Virus record (IMG/VR): IMGVR_UViG_3300011114_000545 | Span: 1 to 45,972 of that record | Reading direction: 5' to 3' (one strand) | DNA: 45,972 nt | Origin: a virus | Shown: piece after piece, positions 38,026 to 45,215 of the stretch | How positions within the stretch are numbered: position 1 is the first letter of the stretch | Layout of the letters: every line of letters starts with the position of its first letter | Program-made: the position numbers and the translations under genes | The notes under the pieces: generated by a model | Databases searched by the model: none | What the model saw: only the letters and a program-made list of their open reading frames with translations | Told to the model about the DNA's origin: nothing

Positions 38026-38330
38026 GAGCGCATCTTCTGGCGGCGGCCCTGGTGGTCGCCGTTTCCATTTCCGCATGGGCTCAAGATCCCGATCCCGAGA
38101 CATGCCCCCAGCCGGACGACGTGGCGGCGTTCATGGCCGAGACTTTCCCGGACGCCCACATCGAGGGGACGTTCGAGCGCGGTCGGTTCACCGTGGACGT
38201 GTGGCGGGCGGATCGTGCATCTACCGACATGTGGATGATCTACGAGACCGTGGATGGCCACCTGTGTCTGGTAGGCCCCTCCGAAACCGACCGGCGACAG
38301 ACCGAGAGCGTCTTGGGTGAGGGCGCGTGA
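38022..38330 (+). CDS. Secreted periplasmic protein
   Basis: This 102-residue protein has a clear signal peptide (MRAHLLAAALVVAVSISAWA, cleavage after AWA) and a small mature acidic domain with two cysteines (ETCPQPDDVAAFMAETFPDA, VDGHLCLVG), possibly one disulphide. A secreted product beside lysis genes might act in superinfection exclusion or lysis control; no family recognised. Confidence 0.7.
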   Translation: MRAHLLAAALVVAVSISAWAQDPDPETCPQPDDVAAFMAETFPDAHIEGTFERGRFTVDVWRADRASTDMWMIYETVDGHLCLVGPSETDRRQTESVLGEGA

Positions 38331-38563
38331 TGCTCACCAACGAGGGCGTGGACCACGAAGCCCGGACGGTAGCGGCGCGAGCCGAACAGAAAATCGACAG
38401 CCACGAGGATCGTTGCGCCGAACGGTGGAAGGAGGCTCGTGACGCATCGGCGGTGCTCTCGGCGAAGATCGACGGCCTCGTGGGCCGCATCTGGTGGTTC
38501 GTCGGCGGCATTGGTGCAGCCATGTTTGCCACCATCGTCTGGCTGCTGGACAAGGTGGGCTGA
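38330..38563 (+). CDS. XhlA/holin-like membrane protein
   Basis: This 77-residue protein has an N-terminal charged helix (DHEARTVAARAEQKIDSHED) and one C-terminal transmembrane segment (IWWFVGGIGAAMFATIVWLL), the layout of XhlA-type hemolysin or holin-associated proteins. TGATG coupling on both sides. A second, holin-like gene lies at 41137. Confidence 0.65.
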   Translation: MLTNEGVDHEARTVAARAEQKIDSHEDRCAERWKEARDASAVLSAKIDGLVGRIWWFVGGIGAAMFATIVWLLDKVG

Positions 38564-39729
38564 TGGCGGGCGCTCCGACATCTGAAGCCCAATGGAACGA
38601 GGCGGAGGACGCCCTTCGATCCTGTGGGGGTGTCAAGTCCCACGCCGCGAAGTCTCTCGGGCTGGACCGGGCAACCTACGCCAACCGGCTCGACTCCGGG
38701 CGGATGCGCTACAACGAGGGCAAGCCCCGAGACGCCGTAGGACGGGGTTCCTACGAGGGCGACGCGGACGATGGTTACATGGTCAAGGGCCGCTCGACGC
38801 TCTACGTCGACGGCGAGGTCCGGGCCGAATGGGTCAAGACAAGCGCCGACATGGAACGGCAGCGGGCCATGGTCCGCGAGGCCATCGAAGAGATGTCGCG
38901 CAAGCTGCCGAAGCTCTCGGCAAGACCGGCGAAGGGCAGGGACTACAGCGACCGGCTTCTGTCGTTCATCCCGTGGGGCGATCCCCACTTCGGCATGTAC
39001 GCATGGGCCGATGAGGTCGGTGCCGACTTCGACGTGGACCTCGCCAAGCGCGATTTGTGCGCTGCGGTGGACGTTCTCGTGTCTCAGGCTCCCCCTGCCA
39101 GAAAGCTGGTGATTGCGTCTCTCGGGGACTTCTACCACGCCGACAACTATCACGGCATGACGCCGGGCGGGGGCAACATCCTCGACGTTGACACCCGCCT
39201 CCCGAGGGTCATGTCGATAGGCGTTGCGGCTGTCCGGCAGACCATCGAAAGCGGTCTAAAACACCACGAACAGGTCCACTTCGTCCCTGTGAAGGGCAAC
39301 CACGATCCGGTGCTGTCAACGGCGCTGGGGATCATGCTTGCTCATGTCTATGAGGACGAGCCGAGGGTGACGGTCGATACGTCCCCGGCCTGGCGACATT
39401 ACATCCGGCACGGGGCAACCATGATCGGCCTCGCCCACGGCGACAAGACGAAGGACCGGGACTTGCCCGGCCTGATGGCAACCGAGCGGCCCGAGGATTG
39501 GGGACAGACGCGGCACAGGTATTACCACCGTGGCCACGACCATCAAGACAGGCTAGAAGAGTTCAACGGGTGCCTGGTGGAGCATCACCGGACACTTGCG
39601 CCGGGCGATGCCTACGCGGTATCCCACGGCTGGATTTCGGGGCGTTCCATGAAGCAGATCACCTATCACGCGGACTTCGGCGAGGTCGGCAGAAACACAT
39701 GCTCCATCGACATGTTGCGCGCCGCATGA
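38563..39729 (+). CDS. Calcineurin-like metallophosphoesterase with HTH start
   Basis: This 388-residue protein has the metal-site motifs of the family in order: GDPHFGM (about 139-145), ASLGDFYHADN, KGNHDPVL, AHGDKTKD and HRGHDHQD. The first 60 residues (GGVKSHAAKSLGLDRATYAN) look like a winged HTH. It is a common phage protein of uncertain substrate, possibly a DNA nuclease or phosphodiesterase. Coupled to the membrane-protein gene by TGATG. Confidence 0.85.
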   Translation: MAGAPTSEAQWNEAEDALRSCGGVKSHAAKSLGLDRATYANRLDSGRMRYNEGKPRDAVGRGSYEGDADDGYMVKGRSTLYVDGEVRAEWVKTSADMERQRAMVREAIEEMSRKLPKLSARPAKGRDYSDRLLSFIPWGDPHFGMYAWADEVGADFDVDLAKRDLCAAVDVLVSQAPPARKLVIASLGDFYHADNYHGMTPGGGNILDVDTRLPRVMSIGVAAVRQTIESGLKHHEQVHFVPVKGNHDPVLSTALGIMLAHVYEDEPRVTVDTSPAWRHYIRHGATMIGLAHGDKTKDRDLPGLMATERPEDWGQTRHRYYHRGHDHQDRLEEFNGCLVEHHRTLAPGDAYAVSHGWISGRSMKQITYHADFGEVGRNTCSIDMLRAA

Positions 39730-39770
39730 CGACGAAACGCGGATTTATCGACATGTCGGAGTGCGCATGA
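39726..39770 (+). CDS. Possible 14-residue micro-ORF
   Basis: MTTKRGFIDMSECA is ATGA-coupled on both sides. It may serve only to hand ribosomes from the phosphoesterase to the next gene. Confidence 0.3.
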   Translation: MTTKRGFIDMSECA

Positions 39771-40075
39771 ACCGCGACGACGCCCTGGCCTACGCGGGTG
39801 ACCTGATCTCCGGTGCCCGTGCCGAGTCCTACGGCCCATGGAAGGATAACGCCGCGTGTCTGGCGGGCCTGTGGAGCGCGTACCTCGGACACACGATCAC
39901 GCCGTTTCAGGCGACCACGATGATGGCGCTGCTCAAGATCATGCGGTTGCGTCCCGGCACCCGGATCAGTGACGACAGCATCGTGGATGCCATCGGATAC
40001 CTTGCGCTGGGGGGTGAGCTTGATAGCGAAAATGCTATCAAACGCGACGCGGATGATAGGGAAAAACCGATATGA
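39767..40075 (+). CDS. DUF6378-like protein
   Basis: This 102-residue protein contains AESYGPWKDNAACLAGLWSA, HTITPFQATTMMALLKIMRL and DSIVDAIGYLALGGEL, the pattern of the small phage family I know as DUF6378, with a His/Asp-type arrangement reminiscent of MazG-like all-alpha folds. Function unknown. An upstream in-frame GTG (39761) is an alternative start. Confidence 0.7.
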   Translation: MNRDDALAYAGDLISGARAESYGPWKDNAACLAGLWSAYLGHTITPFQATTMMALLKIMRLRPGTRISDDSIVDAIGYLALGGELDSENAIKRDADDREKPI

Positions 40076-40491
40076 TTGCCCCGACTGACCCCGCACTCAT
40101 TGCCATGGTCGCGCGGCATGAAGGGTTTCGCGCCAAGCCCTACCGGGACACGCAGGGGGTGTGGACCGTGGGCTACGGACGCAATTTGCAGGACGTTGGC
40201 ATCCGCCCCGACGAAGCCCGGCTGATGCTGGAAAACGACCTGACCGTGGCCATGAACGACGCGCGCTTCCTGTTCGACGATTTCGGGGCGCTGAGCCCCA
40301 ATCGGCAGCGGGTGCTGGTCAACATGGCCTTCAACATCGGACGCAACCGGCTGGCCGGATTTAAGCAAATGTGGGCCGCTCTAGAGCGTGAGGACTACCA
40401 CGCTGCGGCGGCTGAGATGATGAATTCACGTTGGGCGAAACAGGTCGGCAAGCGCGCCAAGGAACTGGCAAAAATAATGCGCGAGGGGTGA
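40072..40491 (+). CDS. Endolysin, T4-type lysozyme (GH24)
   Basis: This 139-residue muramidase has the catalytic Glu-8-Asp-5-Thr array: RHEGFRAKPYRD (E17, D26) and VWTVGYG (T32), with the same spacing as T4 lysozyme. FNIGRNRLAGFK and SRWAKQVGKRAKELAKIM are family C-terminal features. There is no signal peptide, so a holin must release it. It is ATGA-coupled to the DUF6378-like gene. Confidence 0.9.
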   Translation: MIAPTDPALIAMVARHEGFRAKPYRDTQGVWTVGYGRNLQDVGIRPDEARLMLENDLTVAMNDARFLFDDFGALSPNRQRVLVNMAFNIGRNRLAGFKQMWAALEREDYHAAAAEMMNSRWAKQVGKRAKELAKIMREG

Positions 40492-40576
40492 TTTCGTGCT
40501 AGAACAAATGCGGACCGGAGAGGTGCTTCCAACACCGTCCCCGGCCCTGACCACAACTGCCTGTAAGGAGGCAACG
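40477..40576 (+). promoter_or_regulatory. Promoter and 77-nt leader, copy 2
   Basis: ATGCGC (40477-40482), 17 bases, then extended -10 TGC-TAGAAC (40497-40505). The ATG at 40577 is again 77 bases after the first base of the -10. The leader shares CTGACCACAAC (40547-40557) and the start ATGGCTG with copy 1 at 37845-37944. TAAGGAGG gives the ribosome site. Confidence 0.5.
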
Positions 40577-41125
40577 ATGGCTGAGAATTCTATAGCACAC
40601 GCCGAACAGTGGCGCGATATACCCGGTGCCGACGCGGGTTATCAGGCCAGCAATTTCGGATGCGTTCGATCCCCAGACAGATTGATCCGGGTTCACCGAA
40701 AAACGCGCACAGGTTCTGCGTCTGAATACGATCTCGACGTCACCGGCAAGATACTCACGCCGACCATAATCAACGGGTATTGCAGCGTTTCCGTCATGGA
40801 AGGTGGTATCCCCCGCACTCGCTACGTGCACCGTCTGGTGCTTTCGGCGTTTGCTGGAGAATGCCCAACCGACATGGAGTGCTGTCACGGAGACGGCAAC
40901 CGACAGAACAATCACCTGACCAATCTTCGATGGGACACAAGTAGGGCGAACCATCAAGACAGAGTGAAGCACGGCACATGTCGTGGATGCCCGCCCAAAC
41001 TGACTCCAGATCAAAAGCATTGGGTCCGATCCCACACCTATCGGCACGGACTCTATACGACGCTTGCGCGCGATCTTGGCGTCTGTCTTTCCACAATTTC
41101 CCGCGTCTATAGAGACGCACGATAA
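40577..41125 (+). CDS. NUMOD4-HNH homing endonuclease
   Basis: This 182-residue protein has an N-terminal NUMOD4-like region (WRDIPGADAGYQASNFGCVR), then YVHRLVLSAFAGECP and CHGDGNRQNNHLTNLRWDT with the HNH core, and a C-terminal HTH (YTTLARDLGVCLSTISRVYR). The layout is typical of freestanding homing endonucleases. The perfect TAAGGAGG fixes the ATG; an in-frame GTG at 40496 is less likely. It stands between endolysin and holin. Confidence 0.9.
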   Translation: MAENSIAHAEQWRDIPGADAGYQASNFGCVRSPDRLIRVHRKTRTGSASEYDLDVTGKILTPTIINGYCSVSVMEGGIPRTRYVHRLVLSAFAGECPTDMECCHGDGNRQNNHLTNLRWDTSRANHQDRVKHGTCRGCPPKLTPDQKHWVRSHTYRHGLYTTLARDLGVCLSTISRVYRDAR

Positions 41126-41136
41126 GGAGACGGATA

Positions 41137-41325
41137 ATGGAAACGAAGCCCTGGTACACGTCGAAGACCCTGTACGCCAACCTGATCGCCGGAGCCGTGA
41201 CGGTTGCCGGTGTGTTCGGCGTCGATCTCGGCCTTTCCCCCGAAGCGCAGGCCCAGCTCGTGGCGGGCGTGATGGTCGTTGTGAACATCGTCCTGCGGTT
41301 CGTCACCACGAAGCCGCTGGGATGA
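41137..41325 (+). CDS. Two-helix holin-like protein
   Basis: This 62-residue protein begins WYTSKTLYANLIAGAVTVAG and ends VVVNIVLRFVTTKPLG, two hydrophobic helices joined by DLGLSPEAQAQL. I recognise this arrangement from a common phage holin-like family (SKTLxANxIA ... VNIVLRFxTxKP). Its place after the lysozyme and before spanins supports a holin. AAGGAG lies upstream. Confidence 0.8.
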   Translation: METKPWYTSKTLYANLIAGAVTVAGVFGVDLGLSPEAQAQLVAGVMVVVNIVLRFVTTKPLG

Positions 41326-41531
41326 TCTGGACCGCCGTTCTCGGCATCCTCGACAAACTGCTCGGCCTCGTCCCCATCTTGGGGGCTTGGCTGGCAGGGA
41401 GGGAACGCCAGAAGGTGCTGGATCTGGACAAGGGATTGAAGGGACTGGACGATGCGCGGCGCTCGATTGACGGTTTGCGTGATCCTGCTGTCGTTGACAG
41501 GCTGCGCGACAAGTACCGTTCCGGCGGCTAA
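41322..41531 (+). CDS. Inner-membrane spanin (Rz-like)
   Basis: This 69-residue protein has one N-terminal membrane segment (ILDKLLGLVPILGAWLAG) and a charged helical periplasmic part (ERQKVLDLDKGLKGLDDARR), short but in the style of an i-spanin. The o-spanin begins inside it in another frame. ATGA coupling to the holin gene. Confidence 0.7.
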   Translation: MIWTAVLGILDKLLGLVPILGAWLAGRERQKVLDLDKGLKGLDDARRSIDGLRDPAVVDRLRDKYRSGG

Positions 41532-41643
41532 CCCGTTCTGCGTCGTCGTCGGCGCTCCCCCTGCCGAGATGATCCCGGCAGCGGGTGAGCCGGTGGGGTG
41601 GATCGACAAGTACCTCGCAACCTACGACACGGCCTGTCAGTGA
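41452..41643 (+). CDS. Outer-membrane spanin lipoprotein (Rz1-like)
   Basis: This 63-residue protein starts inside the i-spanin gene in a different frame. It has a lipoprotein signal MRGARLTVCVILLSLTGC with lipobox LTGC (Cys 18), then a proline-rich mature region, the classic Rz1 plan. The overlap is a recognised feature of spanin pairs. Confidence 0.82.
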   Translation: MRGARLTVCVILLSLTGCATSTVPAANPFCVVVGAPPAEMIPAAGEPVGWIDKYLATYDTACQ

Positions 41644-41873
41644 AACTCCCGCCCATCGTTCGGATCGAATGGTGGGACGCCCAACATCCGGCCGGAGAAT
41701 GGGTGGACGTTGACAAACTCGCAGGCCCGCTGCCGTCGATCTGGTCCGTTGGTTTCCTCGTCCACGAAGACCGCCACAAGATCGTGCTGGCGTCGTCCTA
41801 CGATGGCCCCCATGTGTCGGGGGAAATGACGATCCCGGTCAGGATGATCCGCAAGCGGCGGGTCATGCGCTAG
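41640..41873 (+). CDS. Last plus-strand gene, unknown
   Basis: This 77-residue protein starts at GTG (GTGA coupling) and has a beta-rich pattern (VRIEWWDAQHPAGEWVDVDK, SVGFLVHEDRHKIVLASSYD). It ends with basic residues. Its 3' end overlaps the convergent minus-strand gene by 11 bases. No family recognised. Confidence 0.65.
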   Translation: MKLPPIVRIEWWDAQHPAGEWVDVDKLAGPLPSIWSVGFLVHEDRHKIVLASSYDGPHVSGEMTIPVRMIRKRRVMR

Positions 41874-42138
41874 GCTCCCGCAGCTTCTTTGCCAGCGCCC
41901 TCTCCACCTCGTCCAGCAGGTCGGACACGTCCTGCGGCAGATTAGCGATGCGTTCCAGTGTGGTTCCGCTGTCGCCAATTCGCGTGCACTCGGAGAGATA
42001 GCGGCCCCGGCGGCGGTCCATCCAGATCACGCCGTCCCGGTGGCCGATCGGCCCGCCGTAATCAGCCCCCCAATCCGGGCAGCTTTTCCGCACCGCGTCC
42101 AGTCGCCCCCTGATAGCTTGCAGTCCGGCCTCATCCAT
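41863..42138 (-). CDS. Terminal gene of the minus-strand block, unknown
   Basis: This 91-residue protein begins MDEAGLQAIRGRLDAVRKSC and ends with a coiled coil (DVSDLLDEVERALAKKL). The Asp/Trp segment WGADYGGPIGHRDGVIWMDR may be a small fold. It starts 8 bases inside the previous gene, within a CGACCATGGATGAG sequence also found at 42514. Confidence 0.65.
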   Translation of the reverse strand: MDEAGLQAIRGRLDAVRKSCPDWGADYGGPIGHRDGVIWMDRRRGRYLSECTRIGDSGTTLERIANLPQDVSDLLDEVERALAKKLREPSA

Positions 42139-42514
42139 GGTCGGCACCCTTCCGCGCGAAAAACTCGTTGATCGAGCGCAGATCGGCGTCGAGCTTCGCC
42201 TGCTCCTTCGCCGTTCGTCCGAACACCGCAACCCGCAGTCGCCATAGGCGGTGCCGGACCGCGAATCTGGCCCCTCGAATCCAGCGCATCACCTTCCGGC
42301 GGCGCGCGCCCTTGTGCCAGTCGCCGGCCCACCCCGCCCGCTGTAGCAGGTCGTGAAGCTGCCGAGCCTCGCCAAGCGTGAGCAGGTCGCCGCCCTCGTA
42401 GAACATGGCGCGTCCGTCCTTCTGGATCGTCCAGTCATTCCCGACGGCATCATCAGGCTGGCTGCCGTCCTCTTCGCAGGTATGGATTTGCAGGGTCCAG
42501 ACAGGCTCATCCAT
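42131..42514 (-). CDS. Unknown early protein
   Basis: This 127-residue protein has MDEPVWTLQIHTCEEDGSQP, a polar central part, then a basic helical half (RRRKVMRWIRGARFAVRHRL) that could bind nucleic acid or membrane surfaces. It overlaps its neighbours by 8 bases at each end. No family recognised. Confidence 0.6.
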   Translation of the reverse strand: MDEPVWTLQIHTCEEDGSQPDDAVGNDWTIQKDGRAMFYEGGDLLTLGEARQLHDLLQRAGWAGDWHKGARRRKVMRWIRGARFAVRHRLWRLRVAVFGRTAKEQAKLDADLRSINEFFARKGADHG

Positions 42515-42662
42515 GGTCGGTGTCCTTCATGCGGCGGAGATTGTCGTGCCGATCCGCTCTGTAGGCCCAATCGCCCGCATAGGGCACGAGCCAGAGCACG
42601 GACCACTGCGGCAGCCGATGGATCGGCAACGCCATCACCAGCCAGTACGCGGGCCAGCCCAT
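42507..42662 (-). CDS. Small membrane-associated early protein
   Basis: This 51-residue protein from ATG 42662 contains a hydrophobic stretch MGWPAYWLVMALPIHRLPQW, then YAGDWAYRADRHDNLRR. ATG 42662 shares its A with the preceding stop (TGATG). A longer frame to 42767 is open but reads as a shadow of the neighbour. Confidence 0.6.
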   Translation of the reverse strand: MGWPAYWLVMALPIHRLPQWSVLWLVPYAGDWAYRADRHDNLRRMKDTDHG

Positions 42663-42829
42663 CACGTCCTTGAGCCATTCCGGGCGGCTTCGGCTACGTC
42701 GTCCAGCACGTCCACCAATTCGTTGCGCATCACGAATCGCTCTGTTTGCACCAACGACTTTCCCCAAGCGGTGTTCGTGATGTACCGCTTGGCCATGCGC
42801 TCTGCGATCTCTCTCGCCGTCATGGTCAT
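42662..42829 (-). CDS. 55-residue unknown early protein
   Basis: MTMTAREIAERMAKRYITNT ... ERFVMRNELVDVLDDVAEAA is a compact helical sequence. ATGA overlap with the gene upstream (42826-42829) and TGATG with the gene downstream support it. No family recognised. Confidence 0.65.
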   Translation of the reverse strand: MTMTAREIAERMAKRYITNTAWGKSLVQTERFVMRNELVDVLDDVAEAARNGSRT

Positions 42830-43257
42830 GCTGCGATCCTCCCTTCCTCGATCAGTTCATCTACAGACACGCTCAGCATGTGCGCCATGCCCTTGAACAG
42901 CGCCTCGGAAACGGTGTTGAACGTCGTTTGATCCATGTTCCCGAAGTCCAGGCTCTTGGGCACCTCGACCACCTCGCGCCCGTCCTTCGTCGGTTTCAAC
43001 AGGGGCTCCGTGATCCCGAACGCCAGTTGCAGGCCCTTCACCATGTCGTGCGGGTCGTGCCAATGGGCGTACTTCTCCGGGAGGTTGGCGAAGGTCTTGT
43101 TTGCCACCGCCCAAAAGAGCCGGTTGTGTTCCGGCGAGCGTTGGATGCGCACGTCGGCGGAGACGGTCTTGCCCCGGTGCTTGGCGCACCACTGTTGTGC
43201 TTCCTCGTTCGCGGGATCGAGGCGGGACAGGCCGATGATGAAGGACAGGCGGGGCAT
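42826..43257 (-). CDS. DUF1367-like protein
   Basis: This 143-residue protein contains RGKTVSADVRIQRSPEHNRL, FWAVANKTFANLPEKYAHWH, GLQLAFGITEP and KSLDFGNMDQTTFNTVSEAL, a pattern I associate with the DUF1367 family found near phage recombination genes (compare VRIRRPRNxxFHRKFFAL). It stands four genes from the Erf recombinase, which agrees. A role in recombination is suggested by context. Confidence 0.7.
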   Translation of the reverse strand: MPRLSFIIGLSRLDPANEEAQQWCAKHRGKTVSADVRIQRSPEHNRLFWAVANKTFANLPEKYAHWHDPHDMVKGLQLAFGITEPLLKPTKDGREVVEVPKSLDFGNMDQTTFNTVSEALFKGMAHMLSVSVDELIEEGRIAA

Positions 43258-43258
43258 G

Positions 43259-43444
43259 TCAGTACCGTTGGACGAAGGGGACGGGATGCACCTCAACGAT
43301 CTTGACCAGATCGGCACCGGCCCGCTGCGCCACCTCTAATGCTTCCGCCGCATCTTCCTTGTGCTGGTAGACACGCAAGACATCGGAGGCACCGCTGCCG
43401 TCGCTGTATCGCGATGTGAGGACGTAGACGTAGACGTTTTCCAT
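43259..43444 (-). CDS. Small unknown early protein
   Basis: This 61-residue alpha/beta-like protein (MENVYVYVLTSRYSDGSGAS, HKEDAAEALEVAQRAGADLV) has AGGAG upstream of ATG 43444. No family recognised. Confidence 0.65.
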   Translation of the reverse strand: MENVYVYVLTSRYSDGSGASDVLRVYQHKEDAAEALEVAQRAGADLVKIVEVHPVPFVQRY

Positions 43445-43453
43445 GGCGCGCTC

Positions 43454-43714
43454 CTAGAACGGGATTTCGTCGTCTATGTCGCGGCTGGACTGCCTGTGAT
43501 CCATGACGGGCTGATCCTCGCGCTGGTCCTTCGGTTCAAACGAAAACGACATGAAAGGCTTCTTGCCCGGCACGTTGACGTTCTTCAGCCATGCCGACAT
43601 CCAGTATTCCCGCCCGTCGATCAGGGCCGAGCCCTTGTAATCGGGGTGCGTGTCCTTCTCCTTGCGGTCGTTCTTGAACAGGCTGCCGCTGAAATTCTTC
43701 TGCTCGTATGCCAT
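43454..43714 (-). CDS. Small OB-like or ssDNA-associated early protein
   Basis: This 86-residue protein (MAYEQKNFSGSLFKNDRKEK, DTHPDYKGSALIDGREYWMS, WLKNVNVPGKKPFMSFSFEP) belongs to a widespread phage and bacterial type with an NFSGxLFKNxxK ... YxGxxxIxGxEYWxxxWxK pattern. It is placed beside the annealing protein, so single-strand DNA binding is plausible, not shown. TGATG-coupled to the Erf gene. Confidence 0.7.
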   Translation of the reverse strand: MAYEQKNFSGSLFKNDRKEKDTHPDYKGSALIDGREYWMSAWLKNVNVPGKKPFMSFSFEPKDQREDQPVMDHRQSSRDIDDEIPF

Positions 43715-44409
43715 CACGAAATCCCTCCAAGTTTCATCGCCTCGCGGGACTTGAACTCGGCGCGCATCATTTCCGCCGTGGCCTTCATGCCGCGCACGTC
43801 CTGACCGTCGCCATCGATGGCCTCGGGCCAGTCGAGCTTGGCCTGCTTGATGACCGGGGCGGCCTTCTTCAACACGTCGTCCAGGCTGGCCTCATCATCG
43901 CAGCCGTTGATGTCGCGGTCGACCTCACGGACAGCGGCCTTGAGTTGCGTCTTGTTCAGCGGCCCTGTCCACGGCTTCACCACCGGCAGATCGGCGGGAG
44001 GGTGTTCGTCGGCGTCCATGCCTTTCTCCCCCGTGGCGATCAGGAACAGTGACCTCATGAACTGCTTCAGGGCATAGCTCTGCGCCGCCCCGAACGCTTG
44101 TGCGCCCATCTTGGCGGAAACCATGATGGTTCTCGTCTGCTTCTCGGCCCAGACCTCGCCGGACACATGCGCCAGCGTGAACGAAAACCGCATGACCAAC
44201 CAACCGTCGCGCATCTCGAACGACTCCTCGTTCTGCGCGATGATCAGCCCAGCCTCGGCGCATAGCGGGCGCACCGCCTCTAGAAAGTCGTCGATTGAAG
44301 CGAACTTGTAATCGCCGTGAGTGTTCTTCTCGCCCTTGCCGAGCTTCGGCACAGCGGCCATGACCGCCACGATGGCGGCGGCGACCTTGGGCGGCATTGT
44401 CTCAGTCAT
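43714..44409 (-). CDS. erf: Erf-family single-strand annealing recombinase
   Basis: This 231-residue protein has the Erf core: KGEKNTHGDYKFASIDDFLE, AVRPLCAEAGLIIAQNEESF, WLVMRFSFTLAHVSGEVWAE, and SAKMGAQAFGAAQSYALKQF. These match the ERF superfamily (K-N-x-x-x-x-Y-K-Y-A-x-I-D-D, Q-x-x-G-S-A-x-x-Y-A-x-R-Y). It promotes annealing of phage ends or gaps and may create the kinds of duplication seen at 6333-7522. The C-terminal 90 residues are acidic and variable. Confidence 0.88.
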   Translation of the reverse strand: MTETMPPKVAAAIVAVMAAVPKLGKGEKNTHGDYKFASIDDFLEAVRPLCAEAGLIIAQNEESFEMRDGWLVMRFSFTLAHVSGEVWAEKQTRTIMVSAKMGAQAFGAAQSYALKQFMRSLFLIATGEKGMDADEHPPADLPVVKPWTGPLNKTQLKAAVREVDRDINGCDDEASLDDVLKKAAPVIKQAKLDWPEAIDGDGQDVRGMKATAEMMRAEFKSREAMKLGGIS

Positions 44410-44578
44410 GGGCGATCCTCCGGTGTTTCCATGCTGTCGCCTCGCGCATGTGGAGCGCGATCAGCCGGGTGTTCAGGTTGACGTGCGCCGCCATGCCTTC
44501 ACGGGCGAGGCGGGCGCGGTGCGCTGCGGCCAGCTTCCTGCGGGCGCGGCGGGCGAGGTAGTCGGTTATCCAGTTCAT
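44402..44578 (-). CDS. Small basic early protein
   Basis: This 58-residue arginine-rich helical protein (RRARRKLAAAHRARLAREGM) has AAGGAG upstream and 8 bases of overlap with erf. No family recognised. Confidence 0.6.
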   Translation of the reverse strand: MNWITDYLARRARRKLAAAHRARLAREGMAAHVNLNTRLIALHMREATAWKHRRIAHD

Positions 44579-44655
44579 CACCACCGCTCCTTCGCGTTCA
44601 GCCGGGCCGCGTCCACCATTTCCTCGATGGCCGCGATGTACATTTCCTTGCTCAT
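44578..44655 (-). CDS. 25-residue micro-protein
   Basis: MSKEMYIAAIEEMVDAARLN followed by AKERW is a single amphipathic helix. A perfect GGAGGGAAC ribosome site and TGATG overlap with the next gene make expression likely. Confidence 0.6.
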   Translation of the reverse strand: MSKEMYIAAIEEMVDAARLNAKERW

Positions 44656-44746
44656 GTTCCCTCCGGTGTTGGGGGTGGGCGGGCCGCTTCCGGTGACCCG
44701 CCCGATTCTCCAACTGCACGGCCTTTTCTGGTTAGGTTTGACGCAC

Positions 44747-44803
44747 CTATGATCCCGGTGCGTCGGAGGGAATCACGGCAAAGGCGAGGGTGGTGCGGGT
44801 CAT
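44747..44803 (-). CDS. Possible 18-residue micro-protein
   Basis: MTRTTLAFAVIPSDAPGS has AAGGAGAAGCC upstream and ATGA coupling to the previous gene. Between it and the next gene (44656-44746) lie two small stems (44741-44747 with 44757-44763; 44677-44683 with 44697-44703) and no other gene. Confidence 0.4.
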   Translation of the reverse strand: MTRTTLAFAVIPSDAPGS

Positions 44804-44979
44804 GGCTTCTCCTTCGCTTTGAGCGATGCGACGTTGAGCTTGGCGGTGTGGTATTCCAACTGCCTCTTGGCGTCCTTGATCTGCCTCCGGTGGTAGCTGG
44901 CGTTCCATGCCCAAGTGCGGGTGTCCTTCTCCTTCGTGGCAATCTTCTCGCGTTCAGCGCGGTCTGCGTCGGCGCCCAT
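44800..44979 (-). CDS. Small charged early protein
   Basis: This 59-residue lysine- and glutamate-rich helical protein (EREKIATKEKDTRTWAWNAS, RQIKDAKRQLEYHTAKLNVA) starts at a TGATG junction. No family recognised. Confidence 0.65.
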   Translation of the reverse strand: MGADADRAEREKIATKEKDTRTWAWNASYHRRQIKDAKRQLEYHTAKLNVASLKAKEKP

Positions 44980-45215
44980 CACAACGTCTCCTTGCGGGCG
45001 GTGAGCGGGGCAGCGAGGGCCATTCCGGCCTCATAGTGTTCCCGCGCCAGTCGTCCCCATCCCCGCGCATAGCGGAGGAAATCTTCGCGGTTGTGTGGAC
45101 GGCGACGGGCACTGTCCATGTCGTCACGGGCATAGAGGCGGCACCGCTCGTAGCCGCGGGCGTGATACACCAGCAGATAGGTCTCGCAGTTCTGCATGTT
45201 GGCCTTCCAGGTCAT
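44979..45215 (-). CDS. Small early protein, unknown
   Basis: This 78-residue protein (MTWKANMQNCETYLLVYHAR, RRRPHNREDFLRYARGWGRL) has two cysteines and a basic patch. ATGA overlap with the gene upstream. No family recognised. Confidence 0.65.
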   Translation of the reverse strand: MTWKANMQNCETYLLVYHARGYERCRLYARDDMDSARRRPHNREDFLRYARGWGRLAREHYEAGMALAAPLTARKETL

